Position numbers and translations under genes: made by a program. From NCBI GenBank assembly GCA_963847945.1, contig CAWKBX010000001.1, positions 248,001-312,000 on the forward strand: a DNA stretch of 64,000 bases. The letters run 5' to 3'. The stretch is from JANMJD01 sp963847945. GTDB taxonomy: Bacteria > Actinomycetota > Acidimicrobiia > Acidimicrobiales > Ilumatobacteraceae. Positions 18,075 through 26,855 of the stretch are shown here, piece after piece (position 1 is the stretch's first letter; the number at the start of each line of letters is the position of its first letter). A model generated the notes under the pieces. The model saw only the letters and a list, made by a program, of their open reading frames with translations. It was not told the DNA's origin and searched no databases.

Positions 18075-20153
18075 ATGGACGCTTCGAGATCGTTGCGACG
18101 CTTGGTGGCATTTCGTCGGATGATGGCCGTTGCTCTGACGCTGACCGCGGCCGGCGTCGGGAGCGGACAACGAGCCGTCGCCGCTGTGACCCGTGACTAT
18201 CTCGCCGTGAACCCGACTCGTTTGGTCGACACGCGCAACGGAGTGCCGACGGCGACTACCGTGCGGCTGGCGGCCGGCGGCTCGATCGACATCATGGTCA
18301 TCGGTCGAGGCGGCGTGCCGACGACCAACGTTGGCGCAGTCTTCATCAACGTCACGGCCGTCAAGCCCGTGGGTCCGGGGTATCTCACCGTGTTCCCGAG
18401 CGGGTCGTTGCAACCCAATGCGTCGACGCTGAACTTCGCCGCGGGCCAGGTGGTCGCCAACGGGGCGCTCGTCGCCGTCGGCACGGATGGTCGCATCGTC
18501 GTGTACTCCTCGGCGGCGACCGATCTGCTCGTCGACGTCCAGGGATACGCGCCGATTGCGGGCACCGTGGTCGGGGTTGCCCCGTCGCGTCTGCTCGACA
18601 CGCGCACCGGGGGAGCGACGATCGACGGGCGGTTCGTCGCCACGGGCCGCCGAGGGGCCAAGACGGTCCTCGAACTCGATATCGCCGGCCGCGGGGCGGT
18701 CCCGGCGACCGATGTCGGCGGGGTCTTTCTCAACGTGACGATGGTCGGCCCGGCGACCGATGGGTTCGCCACGGTCTGGCCGGCCGGGGTGACCCAACCG
18801 ACCACGTCGACGATCAATTTTGCCGCCGGGCAGACCGTTGCCAACAATGCTTTCGTCGGGCTTGGCAGCGGTGACCGCAGCGGAAAGATCGCGATCTACA
18901 GCGATGCCGAGAGCGATGTGATCGTCGATGTCGTCGGGTACTCGTTGGCGAATGTCGGTCCGGTAGCCCTGACCCCGGGTCGGCTCCTGGATACTCGGCC
19001 TGGCACGTCGACGATCGATGGACTGCGCGTGGGCAGCGGCGCCGTGCGAACCCAGTCGGTCGTCGACCTGGTCGTTGCGGGGCGCGGCGGCGTGCCGACG
19101 ACGGGGGTCGGCGCGGTGATCGTCAATGTGACCAGCGTCGATGGGGCAGCCGACGGCTATGTCACCGCCTGGCCGTCGGGCAAGGCTCGCCCGACTGCCT
19201 CGATGCTCAACCACGTCCGTCGTGAGACCGTGGCCAACGGGACGATCGTCGCCGTCGGCGATGCCGGGAAAATCTCGCTCTATGCCGAAGTTGGCGGACA
19301 TCTCATCGTCGACATCGTCGGGTGGCTTCCCGGTGGCAGCACCGCTCCCAAGCCGATGCATGGCATGAACATCGCCCCGTTCATCGGGGGTCCGCCGCCG
19401 CTCATCGCTACGGCCCCGCTGGTCACCGAGTTGACGGAGCGGGTCGCGCCCTACGCCAGGTGGATCCGGACCTACGAGTGCTCGGGAGCGTTCCGGCAGT
19501 TCCCCGCCGACGCCCGCCGCATGGGCATGAAGATCGCCCTCGGCGGGTGGATCTCGCAGGACCGCACCAAGAATCGTCAGGAACTCGACTGCCTCATCGA
19601 GCAGGCGGCAGCCGGAAACGCCGACCTGATCGTGGTCGGTACCGAATCGTTGCGCCGGCTCGACACTACCGAGTCGCAGCTCATCGGGTACATCAACGAG
19701 GTGGCGGCGGCGACCGCGATCCCGGTGACGACCTCGGAAACCGACGCGGCTTTCCTGGTCCGGCCGGCGCTGATCGGAGCGGTCGACGTGATATTCGCCA
19801 ACATCGAGCCGTTCTGGGCCGGGGTCTCGGCCGACAAGGCCGCAAGCAACTTGCAGACCACCTACGCCAAGTTGCAGACCGCCGCCGGAGCGAAGCCGGT
19901 GGCGATTGGCGAGACAGGCTGGCCGACCTGTGGTGAGACCACCGGTGCCGCCGTCCCGTCGATCGAGAACGCAGCCCGCTACCTCGCCGATCTTCGGGCC
20001 TGGGCCGATCCGGCCGGTGTGGCGTACTTCTGGTTCGAGGCCTACGACCAGGCGTGGAAGGCGACCGGGCAGGAAGGGGTGCTCGGCGCCTGTTGGGGAG
20101 TGTGGACCGGTGGCGGCGAACTCAAGCGGGGCCTGCGTCCGACCTTCAACTAA
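18075..20153 (+). CDS. Secreted GH17 family glycoside hydrolase with three RLLDTR repeats
   Basis: The 692-residue product has a signal peptide (MMAVALTLTAAGV, then AVAA). Three copies of an approximately 120-residue beta-rich repeat follow (about residues 40-420). Each opens with R(L/L)(V/L)DTR and contains GRGGVP, NVT and DVxGY; this repeat is common in secreted actinobacterial proteins and is probably a binding or anchoring module. The C-terminal domain (about 428-692) is of family GH17: VGTESL fits the acid/base region and GETGWP near residue 613 holds the nucleophile Glu, followed by YFWFEAYDQAWK. GH17 enzymes hydrolyse or remodel beta-1,3-glucans. The gene overlaps the convergent DUF1295 gene by eight bases at the stops. 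Confidence 0.85.
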   Translation: MDASRSLRRLVAFRRMMAVALTLTAAGVGSGQRAVAAVTRDYLAVNPTRLVDTRNGVPTATTVRLAAGGSIDIMVIGRGGVPTTNVGAVFINVTAVKPVGPGYLTVFPSGSLQPNASTLNFAAGQVVANGALVAVGTDGRIVVYSSAATDLLVDVQGYAPIAGTVVGVAPSRLLDTRTGGATIDGRFVATGRRGAKTVLELDIAGRGAVPATDVGGVFLNVTMVGPATDGFATVWPAGVTQPTTSTINFAAGQTVANNAFVGLGSGDRSGKIAIYSDAESDVIVDVVGYSLANVGPVALTPGRLLDTRPGTSTIDGLRVGSGAVRTQSVVDLVVAGRGGVPTTGVGAVIVNVTSVDGAADGYVTAWPSGKARPTASMLNHVRRETVANGTIVAVGDAGKISLYAEVGGHLIVDIVGWLPGGSTAPKPMHGMNIAPFIGGPPPLIATAPLVTELTERVAPYARWIRTYECSGAFRQFPADARRMGMKIALGGWISQDRTKNRQELDCLIEQAAAGNADLIVVGTESLRRLDTTESQLIGYINEVAAATAIPVTTSETDAAFLVRPALIGAVDVIFANIEPFWAGVSADKAASNLQTTYAKLQTAAGAKPVAIGETGWPTCGETTGAAVPSIENAARYLADLRAWADPAGVAYFWFEAYDQAWKATGQEGVLGACWGVWTGGGELKRGLRPTFN

Positions 20154-20946
20154 TGGGTAACTCGCCGCGGCGGGGCGGCCGGGGGACGAACGAAGACGTG
20201 CGAGCGATGTAGTCGGCGTATCCGGCGCGTCGCTTGACCAGCGACTTCTCGAGAAGGGCAACCCCCGACACCCGCACGAGCAGAGTGTTCATCACGGCTG
20301 CACCGACCAACCCGATGGCTCCGATGCCGGTCTCGGCGGCCACGAGGGCGATGCCCCACCAGACACAGGCATCGCCGAAGTAGTTCGGGTGGCGGGTGTA
20401 GCGCCACAGCCCCCGGTCCATCACCTTGCCGGCCATCGACAGGTCCTTTTTGAACGCGGCCAGTTGGGCGTCGCCGACCGACTCGAACACGATTCCAACC
20501 AACCACACGACCACGCCGATCCAGGCGAGCACGCCGATCGACGGAGTGGCCCGCACCTGGCCCAGCTGGACCGGCAGCGAGACGATCCACATCAGCGCGC
20601 CCTGTAGCCCGAACACGGTGGCCAGGCTGATCAGGCCGAATCGCTTGCCGTAGTGCTTGCGCATCGCCCGGTAGCGGAAGTCCTCGCCGTTTCCGTGGTT
20701 CCGCCAGAAGAGGTAACCGGCGAGGCGCAGGCCCCAGATGGTGGTCATCGCCACAAGCAGCCATTGGCGGGCTTCGTTGCCGTCGACTCGCAGGCGTACC
20801 GCCCAGGCGACGACCACGTAGCCCAGGCCCCAAACGATGTCGACGATCGACGCGTTGTGCACGATCAGGCTCACGACCCAGGTGCCAAGCATCAACACGA
20901 TGATCACGATGGCGGCGGTCAACATTGCCTCGGGTGCTCCGGTCAT
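20146..20946 (-). CDS. DUF1295 family integral membrane protein
   Basis: The protein of about 266 residues has six or more hydrophobic segments and the C-terminal signature YTRHPNYFGD of the DUF1295 / steroid 5-alpha-reductase-like family. Members resemble NAD(P)H-dependent lipid reductases or methyltransferases (the ICMT fold), but bacterial ones are largely uncharacterised. I chose the ATG at 20946, which has GGAG a little upstream; an in-frame start at 20976 is possible. It follows the acyltransferase gene on the same strand with a gap of about 37 bases, which suggests a shared lipid-related role. Confidence 0.8.
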   Translation of the reverse strand: MTGAPEAMLTAAIVIIVLMLGTWVVSLIVHNASIVDIVWGLGYVVVAWAVRLRVDGNEARQWLLVAMTTIWGLRLAGYLFWRNHGNGEDFRYRAMRKHYGKRFGLISLATVFGLQGALMWIVSLPVQLGQVRATPSIGVLAWIGVVVWLVGIVFESVGDAQLAAFKKDLSMAGKVMDRGLWRYTRHPNYFGDACVWWGIALVAAETGIGAIGLVGAAVMNTLLVRVSGVALLEKSLVKRRAGYADYIARTSSFVPRPPRRGELPIS

Positions 20947-20982
20947 TGACGTTCTTGCTCCAGTCGAACCCCGCAACGAGGT

Positions 20983-21981
20983 TCAGGAGGCGGAGTTGAG
21001 CATCTCATGGACGTCGGCGTCCATGCGGAGCCACGATTCGTCGAGCCAACGCCCGAATGCTGCCTCGTCGTCGACCGGAACCTCGGCGCGCGAGATGCGC
21101 CGCATGGCGAAGCGAACGGCTGGCGGCTTGCGGGCGAGGTGCCGCAGAATGCCGGCGAAATCGTTGAGGCCGTCGAACCCGACGTGCCATGCCATCACGA
21201 TGTCGGCGTTCGGGTCGCCTTGCAGCAGGGCCCGCGACCCGGCAGGCCGCGGCGGGATGAGATGTTGCAGCCCACCGAGGCGTGCGGCCCGCTCCGGATC
21301 GCGTTCGCCGATCTTGGCGAGGGCCCGCTCACGTTTCTTGGGTGAGGAACGGGTGCCCTCGGCGAAGATCACCGCCACGTCGCCGGCGCCGAGTCCGCCG
21401 TTGCCCGCAGTCAACGCCCGCAGCGCATCGAGCTCCGACCCCGAGTCGGTCGCTGTGCGGTTGAGGAAGTGGTTGGGGAGGCGATGGCCGACGATGTCGA
21501 GGCAGGGGTCGGACTCAAGCTCCTTCTTGAGCACGTAGCGCGTGCGCTTGCCCGCCGGGCCGGTGAACACCCACGCCGAGACCAGTGAGTCGGCGAGACT
21601 GGCGTGGCGGCTGAGCACCACGGCGCGTCCGGGTTCGACGGCTTCCAATCCGCTCACATCGACCGAGATTCCGGTAGTCGCCCTGAGTACCTGCATCAAG
21701 CTTCCGGCCCACCATCGCTTGACGCGGTAATGGGCATCGACATCACCGCTGCGACGGGTGATCCACAGGCCCATCGCCATCAGCACACCGATCGATTCCA
21801 GCCACGCCCAGCCGGTGCCGAACGCGAGCAATCGGGTCGTCGGGAGCCGGAATCGGCCACGAACCAAATCGGCGATTGCACTCAGCGGAATCCAGATGGG
21901 GCACAGGGCTACCAGTAACACGGCGGCCGTAAGGATCGCCGGAACAGAGATGAGCCTGCGTCGAAATCGTGAGCCGAACAC
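20983..21981 (-). CDS. 1-acyl-sn-glycerol-3-phosphate acyltransferase (PlsC-like)
   Basis: The 332-residue protein belongs to the PlsC/AGPAT family. The catalytic H-x4-D motif is in SRHASLADS (about residue 125), and the substrate motif FAEGTRSSPKKRERAL lies near residue 209. Hydrophobic segments at the N-terminus (PAILTAAVLLVALCPIWI, and one near residue 60) suggest membrane attachment. The protein likely acylates a lysophospholipid, but the exact acceptor is unknown. The GTG start has TACGGT seven bases upstream on the same strand, the leaderless arrangement seen at other genes here. It is grouped with the DUF1295 gene. Confidence 0.83.
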   Translation of the reverse strand: MFGSRFRRRLISVPAILTAAVLLVALCPIWIPLSAIADLVRGRFRLPTTRLLAFGTGWAWLESIGVLMAMGLWITRRSGDVDAHYRVKRWWAGSLMQVLRATTGISVDVSGLEAVEPGRAVVLSRHASLADSLVSAWVFTGPAGKRTRYVLKKELESDPCLDIVGHRLPNHFLNRTATDSGSELDALRALTAGNGGLGAGDVAVIFAEGTRSSPKKRERALAKIGERDPERAARLGGLQHLIPPRPAGSRALLQGDPNADIVMAWHVGFDGLNDFAGILRHLARKPPAVRFAMRRISRAEVPVDDEAAFGRWLDESWLRMDADVHEMLNSAS

Positions 21982-21988
21982 CGTGCCG

Positions 21989-21994
21989 ACCGTA
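21989..21994 (-). promoter_or_regulatory. Leaderless -10 element of PlsC-like gene
   Basis: On the minus strand TACGGT lies seven bases before the GTG at 21981. This matches the TANNNT-N7-start pattern at other genes in the window. Confidence 0.5.
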
Positions 21995-22063
21995 GCCGAG
22001 TGGCCCCCACCCGGCGCGTTCGACGGTCGGCACCGTACGGCCGAGTGAGCGGGAGTTTCCGTT

Positions 22064-22906
22064 CTACCGTCGAGCGTGGATCAGCCGGGCGGGTGCCCAC
22101 CAGTAGTCGTGGACGACCTCGGTGGTCACTGCCTCGAATCCGGCCGAGACGAGATCGTCAACCCAGTGGGCGACGGGTTGTTCCCAGGTGACTCGGGGTC
22201 GGGACGGGTCGAACTGGCCGGTCAGGACGGGCATGAGGAATCCTTGAATGACCAGGTCGTTTCCATCGTATTCGGCAACTCCTCGGCGGTATCTGCCGAC
22301 GGCGTACGCGGCGTGTTCGGGGCTGCGATCGAGGAATGAGGGCACGTCGAACTCGACGACCAGCATCTCGGTCGTGCGCTTGGCAAGCTCGGCGAGCACC
22401 GCTCGTCGGGCGTCGGGCGCCAGATTGTGGAGAGCGAACGTCGCCTGCACCACGTCCCAGGTCGCACGGTGCGCGGCGAGGAACGTTTCGATGTCGGCCG
22501 AATGGGGTCGTACATCGACGTTGGCGGGCCATGGCTGAGTGGCCGCCGCGGCCAGCAACGGCGCGGACGGCTCGATCAGATCGATCGTCCGCGTCGTGGA
22601 CGGTAACGATCCGCGAGTGATCCGGCCGTCGCCGCACCCGACATCGGCGAGTGAGACCGGGCAGATCGCCGCCAAACGGTCGGAGAGCAGGGCAATCGTT
22701 GCTCGATACAGCTCGACATTGCCGGCCCCGTTGATGAACCCTTCGAATGAAGCGGGGGAGTCGTAGACCGAGCGTCGGGTTGCTGACTCGTTGAGGAACT
22801 GGTGCAGTGCGCCCGCCAATAGATCCCCCGCAACCGGTCGCCACGAATGGGTGGGTTCGCCGGTGGCCAGGTCGACGAGGACCGACTCGACATCTCGACT
22901 CGACAT
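22064..22906 (-). CDS. SAM-dependent class I methyltransferase, substrate unknown
   Basis: The product of about 280 residues has a Rossmann-type SAM-binding motif I, LADVGCGDGRI (about residue 98), followed by an acidic strand end (RTIDLIEP) and a motif II-like VVQATFALHNL. This is a class I methyltransferase fold. The C-terminal part ends with DYWWAPARLIHARR. Nothing in the sequence or context points to a substrate. The ATG at 22906 has AAGGA eight bases upstream; an ATG three codons earlier (22915) is an alternative. It is transcribed divergently from the nucleoside-transport cassette. Confidence 0.78.
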   Translation of the reverse strand: MSSRDVESVLVDLATGEPTHSWRPVAGDLLAGALHQFLNESATRRSVYDSPASFEGFINGAGNVELYRATIALLSDRLAAICPVSLADVGCGDGRITRGSLPSTTRTIDLIEPSAPLLAAAATQPWPANVDVRPHSADIETFLAAHRATWDVVQATFALHNLAPDARRAVLAELAKRTTEMLVVEFDVPSFLDRSPEHAAYAVGRYRRGVAEYDGNDLVIQGFLMPVLTGQFDPSRPRVTWEQPVAHWVDDLVSAGFEAVTTEVVHDYWWAPARLIHARR

Positions 22907-22948
22907 GGTTGCCATCCTTGCGTGTCAGATGGGCTCGCCGAGAAGCGG

Positions 22949-22954
22949 TAGCAT
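22949..22954 (+). promoter_or_regulatory. Probable -10 element for the nucleoside cassette
   Basis: TAGCAT lies about 60 bases before the BMP lipoprotein ATG, leaving a leader of roughly 50 bases with a strong AGGGGGAG ribosome binding site at 23001-23008. No convincing -35 is seen. Confidence 0.4.
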
Positions 22955-23013
22955 TCGCGACGGGCCGAGGCTGACTCGTCCCGTTCAAAATCCACACTCC
23001 AGGGGGAGTAACC

Positions 23014-24129
23014 ATGAACAAGAAGATGCGCTTTGGCGCCCTTTCTGCTGTAGCCGCATTGGCGCTTGGCGCGTGCGGCAGCAGCAAAGCTGCGGAAGAT
23101 GTGGCAGCAACAAATGCTGCCGTGACAACTGCGGCCGCACCTGTCGTCGCGGGTCCCAAGGTCGGGCTCGTCTTCGATATCGGAGGTCGTGGCGACCAGT
23201 CGTTCAACGACGCCGCAGCCGCCGGCATCGCAAAGGCCCAGACCGAGCTCGGAATCACGTTCACCGAGGCGTCGCCCAATGACGACGGCTCGAACCGCAA
23301 GGAACTCCTCGACCTTGCCGCCGCGTCGAGCGATATCGTCATCGCCGTCGGCTTCCTGTTCGAAGCCGACGCCGCCGCCGTGGGCAAGGCCAACCCCGAC
23401 AAAACGTTCGGCGTCATCGACTCCGGCATGCTCGACTTCTCGGGAGCAACACCCGCACCGTACGGCCCGAACATCGCCGGACTCGTGTTCTCCGAGCAGC
23501 AGGGCTCGTTCCTCGTCGGTGCGGCCGCCGCACTGAAGAGCAAGACCGGTCAGATCGGATTCATCGGCGGCGTCAAGGGCGTCGGCGGCCTCATTGAGCG
23601 CTTCGAGGCCGGCTACATGGCTGGCGCCAAGGCGGTGAATCCCGACATCAAGATCACGTCGGAGTACATCACCGAGGCCCCTGATTTCGACGGCTTCAAC
23701 GCTCCGGACCGTGCCCGTGACATCGCCGGCGCGATGTACGCCGGTGGGGCCGACATCGTCTACCACGCCGCGGGCGGCTCAGGCGCCGGTCTGTTCGAGG
23801 CGGCCAAGGCCACCAGCGACGAGTCCGGCTCCAAGGTTTGGGCGATCGGCGTCGACAGTGATCAGTACAACACCTCCGATGCCGCGGTGAAGGACTACAT
23901 CCTCACCTCGATGCTCAAGCGTGTCGACGTGGCCGTCTACGAGATCATCAAGGCACACATCGACGGCAAGGTCGTCGGCGGTCCCACCACCTACGACCTG
24001 TCGGTAGACGGTGTCGGCTACGCCACATCGGGTGGATTTGTCGATGACATCGCCGACAAGCTCGAGGCATTCAAGGCTGACATCATCAGTGGCAAGATCG
24101 TCGTCCCGACCGATCCCGCCAAGGCGTAG
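23014..24129 (+). CDS. BMP-family substrate-binding lipoprotein (nucleoside ABC transporter)
   Basis: The 371-residue protein has a lipoprotein signal with lipobox LGAC (Cys about residue 21). The body is the basic membrane protein (BmpA/PnrA/Med) fold: VGLVFDIGGRGDQSFND at the start of the mature domain, then the ligand-site segments IGFIGGV and VYHAAGGSGAGLFEA. Characterised members bind purine nucleosides and feed them to an ABC importer. AGGGGGAG six bases before the ATG is a strong ribosome binding site. An ATPase gene, two permease genes and a nucleoside hydrolase gene follow on the same strand, which strongly supports nucleoside uptake. A long hairpin separates it from the ATPase gene. 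Confidence 0.9.
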   Translation: MNKKMRFGALSAVAALALGACGSSKAAEDVAATNAAVTTAAAPVVAGPKVGLVFDIGGRGDQSFNDAAAAGIAKAQTELGITFTEASPNDDGSNRKELLDLAAASSDIVIAVGFLFEADAAAVGKANPDKTFGVIDSGMLDFSGATPAPYGPNIAGLVFSEQQGSFLVGAAAALKSKTGQIGFIGGVKGVGGLIERFEAGYMAGAKAVNPDIKITSEYITEAPDFDGFNAPDRARDIAGAMYAGGADIVYHAAGGSGAGLFEAAKATSDESGSKVWAIGVDSDQYNTSDAAVKDYILTSMLKRVDVAVYEIIKAHIDGKVVGGPTTYDLSVDGVGYATSGGFVDDIADKLEAFKADIISGKIVVPTDPAKA

Positions 24130-24165
24130 TCGTTCGTCCGAAGTGTAACTTCGGGTAACGTCACC

Positions 24166-24199
24166 GAACCGGAGCCGGACTACAGTCCGGCTCCGGTTC
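24166..24199 (+). terminator. 16-bp perfect hairpin between binding-protein and ATPase genes
   Basis: GAACCGGAGCCGGACT (24166-24181) is followed by AC and then by its exact reverse complement (24184-24199). The stem is very GC-rich and stable, but only a weak T-run follows. Inside an operon such a stem could stop part of the transcripts, or protect the upstream mRNA, so that more binding protein than transporter is made. Confidence 0.7.
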
Positions 24200-24217
24200 T
24201 GCTTTCTGGGGGGGCAT

Positions 24218-25741
24218 GTGTCACTGGCAATTGAGCTGAGCGGGATTACGAAGCGCTTCCCGGGCGTAGTTGCCAACGACCACGTCGATCTGGCGGTCGA
24301 GCAGGGCGAGATCCACGCAATCTGCGGTGAGAACGGTGCCGGCAAGTCGACACTGATGAAGATCCTGTACGGCATGCAGGCCGCCGATGAGGGAACGATG
24401 AGGGTGCTCGGCAACGAGGTCCGCTTCGCCGGGCCCACCGAGGCGATCGCCCTGGGCATCGGCATGGTCCATCAGCACTTCATGCTTGCCGAGCAACTCA
24501 CGGTGCTCGAGAGCGTGATCCTCGGCAGCGAGCCGACCCTGCGTGGCGGCCGCATCGACTTCGCTGCCGCCAAGCAGCACCTGACCGAGGTGAGCTCTGC
24601 GTACGGGCTCGATGTCGATCCCGATGAGCTCATCGAAACCCTCGAGGTCGGTGAGCGCCAACGGGTCGAGATCATCAAGGTGCTCTATCGCGGGGCCAAA
24701 ATCCTGATTCTCGATGAGCCCACCGCAGTCCTGGTACCCCAAGAGGTCGAGGAGTTGTTTCGCAACCTGCGCGACTTGAAGGCAACCGGGGCGACGATCC
24801 TGTTCATCGATCACAAACTCGCCGAGGTGCTGGCCATCGCCGACACCATCACCGTGTTGCGTCAGGGCCGCTCGGTCGCCACGGTCAAGGCATCCGAGGT
24901 GACCGCACACCAACTGGCCGAATTGATGGTGGGTTCGGAGTTGCCGACGCCGGCGACGACCGAGTCAACGGTGACCGACAAGGTCGTGCTCGAGGTGCGG
25001 AACCTCGTCGTCCGTGAAGGGGACCGTGTGGTGGTCGATGACGTGAGCTTGACCGTCCACGCCGGCGAGGTCCTCGGGATCGCCGGCGTCGAAGGGAACG
25101 GTCAGGCGGAACTGGTCAATGCCATCGTCGGTACCCGCCAGGCGCACAGCGGTTCGATCGCCATCCTCGATCGAGATGTCACGCGAGAATCCGTGCGCCA
25201 ACGGCGCAAACAGGGACTTGGCTACATTCCGCAGGACCGTCACACCGAAGGACTCCTACTCTCGGCCCCCCTGTGGGAGAATGCCGCGCTTGGGCACCAG
25301 ACCGAACCACCATTTTCGAATGGCTTCTGGATGAACCGCGAGGGCATGCGCAACGCAACGACTGCGATCACCGAACGTTTCGACGTTCGTACGCCGAATA
25401 TTGATGTGGCGGCGCACGCATTGTCCGGGGGAAATCAGCAGAAGTTCATCGTCGGCCGGGAGATGTCCGCGCTGCCGACGCTGCTGGTCGCCGCCCATCC
25501 GACTCGCGGTATCGATGTCGGGGCACAGGCCAGCGTGTGGGATCAGCTTCGTGCCGCCCGGGCCGCTGGTCTGGCGACGCTGCTCATCAGTGCCGATCTC
25601 GATGAACTCATCGGGCTTTCCGACACGATCGTAGTGATGTTCCGTGGGCGGGTGGTCGCCAGCCTCGACCCGGCCGACGTCACCCCGCGGGACCTTGGTG
25701 CTTACATGACCGGTGCCGCGGTGCAAGCGAGCGCATCATGA
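24218..25741 (+). CDS. Nucleoside ABC transporter ATP-binding protein, double ATPase
   Basis: The 507-residue protein carries two ABC ATPase domains, as in the RbsA/NupO family that serves sugar and nucleoside importers. Domain 1 (about residues 5-240) has GENGAGKST, a signature-like LEVGERQRVEI and the Walker B LILDEPTAVL. Domain 2 (about 255-500) has GVEGNGQAE in place of a standard Walker A, signature LSGGNQQKF and a Walker B that reads LLVAAHPTRGID, lacking the catalytic Glu. A degenerate second site is normal for this family. The GTG start at 24218 lies downstream of a G-rich stretch. The gene overlaps the first permease gene by four bases (ATGA). Confidence 0.9.
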   Translation: MSLAIELSGITKRFPGVVANDHVDLAVEQGEIHAICGENGAGKSTLMKILYGMQAADEGTMRVLGNEVRFAGPTEAIALGIGMVHQHFMLAEQLTVLESVILGSEPTLRGGRIDFAAAKQHLTEVSSAYGLDVDPDELIETLEVGERQRVEIIKVLYRGAKILILDEPTAVLVPQEVEELFRNLRDLKATGATILFIDHKLAEVLAIADTITVLRQGRSVATVKASEVTAHQLAELMVGSELPTPATTESTVTDKVVLEVRNLVVREGDRVVVDDVSLTVHAGEVLGIAGVEGNGQAELVNAIVGTRQAHSGSIAILDRDVTRESVRQRRKQGLGYIPQDRHTEGLLLSAPLWENAALGHQTEPPFSNGFWMNREGMRNATTAITERFDVRTPNIDVAAHALSGGNQQKFIVGREMSALPTLLVAAHPTRGIDVGAQASVWDQLRAARAAGLATLLISADLDELIGLSDTIVVMFRGRVVASLDPADVTPRDLGAYMTGAAVQASAS

Positions 25742-26855
25742 GCGCGGGTGTCCGCCGCCTGCGCCGCGAAGCGGCTGCGCCGGCGGTCGCACTACTGTTC
25801 GCCGTGCTTGCGTCTTCGCTCGTGCTACTCATCGCCGGGAGCAACCCACTACGGGCGTACGGCGACATGTTGGCGCACGCCAGCAAACTGGAGACGATGG
25901 TCGACATCCTGAACCGGGCGACACCATTGTTCATCTCGGGAATCGCCGCGGCCATCGGATTCCGGATGAACCTGTTCAACATCGGAGTCGAAGGGCAGTA
26001 CCTTCTCGCCGCGCTCGTGGCCGCCGCGGTCGGCGGCGCGGTTCATCTGCCTGCACCGTTGCACATCGCCCTCATTCTGGTGGTCGCCATGACCGTCGGG
26101 GGGGCGTACTCGGGCGTGGCCGGCGTTCTCAAGGTCACCCGGGGCATCAACGAGGTGATTTCGACGATCATGCTCAATGCCATCGCCATTTCGGGTCTGA
26201 TCGTCGCTGGGTTGAAGGCGTGGCAGGCGGGGGGAGCGGTCGGCGGCAACGTCACACGCGTCGGAACGGCCGAGATCGACAAATCAGGCCGGATTCCGAA
26301 CCTCAATGGCATCGTGGAAGTGTTCACCCGCAAATCGGTCGCGACCGTCAACTCACCGGTGTACTTGTCGTGGCGATCATCGTCGGGGTCGGCTACCACA
26401 TCATCGTCAACCGCTCGCGCTTCGGCTTCGACCTGCGGGCGAGCGGAGCCAACCCGTCCGCCGCCCAGGCCGGTGGAGTGCCGCCGAAGCGGATGGTCGT
26501 CACCGCAATGGTGTTGTCGGGGGCGGTGGCCGGCCTCGTCGGCATGACGGAAATCATGGGCAGCGGGGTTTTCCCAGCCAATCCGATTCAGGGCCTGGGC
26601 TTCTATGGCATCGCCGTCGCCCTGCTCGGGCGCAACAGCGCCGTGGGTGCGCTGGTTGCGGCGCTGATCTTCGCTTTCCTCGACGTCTCGTCGGGGATCC
26701 TGCAGACCACCGGGTCGGCGTCTCGTGAAATCGTCGACATCATGCGTGGCCTGATCATCCTTGCCGCGGTCGTCGCCTACCAGGTCACGCAGCGATCTCG
26801 AGTTCGTGAAGAGGCTCGAGTGGCATCGGTCGGGATCGCGACGGTGGCATCGTGA
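25738..26855 (+). CDS. Nucleoside ABC transporter permease 1 (frame change near 26350)
   Basis: Read as one gene of about 372 residues with one base missing near 26330-26365. The first part (RATPLFISGIAAAIGFRMNLFNIGVEGQYLLAA) and the part after the break (VVAIIVGVGYHIIVNRSRFGFDLRASG, then GGVPPKRM and GFYGIAVALLGRN) together make a complete BPD-type permease of the nucleoside/ribose class (PF02653 fold) with about nine membrane segments. Every piece is conserved, and the far end overlaps the second permease gene as GTGA, so the break is more likely a sequencing indel than decay. If real, it would disable the transporter. Confidence 0.8.

Noticed and set aside
17688..20261. An 857-codon open frame on the minus strand opposite the GH17 gene
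   Set aside because: It is an antisense shadow of the GH17 gene. The plus frame has a signal peptide, repeats and catalytic motifs, while the minus product is repetitive and spans three real genes.
25738..26855. Permease 1 as a decayed pseudogene
   Set aside because: Both halves are fully conserved, and the end overlaps the next permease gene exactly as in an intact operon.
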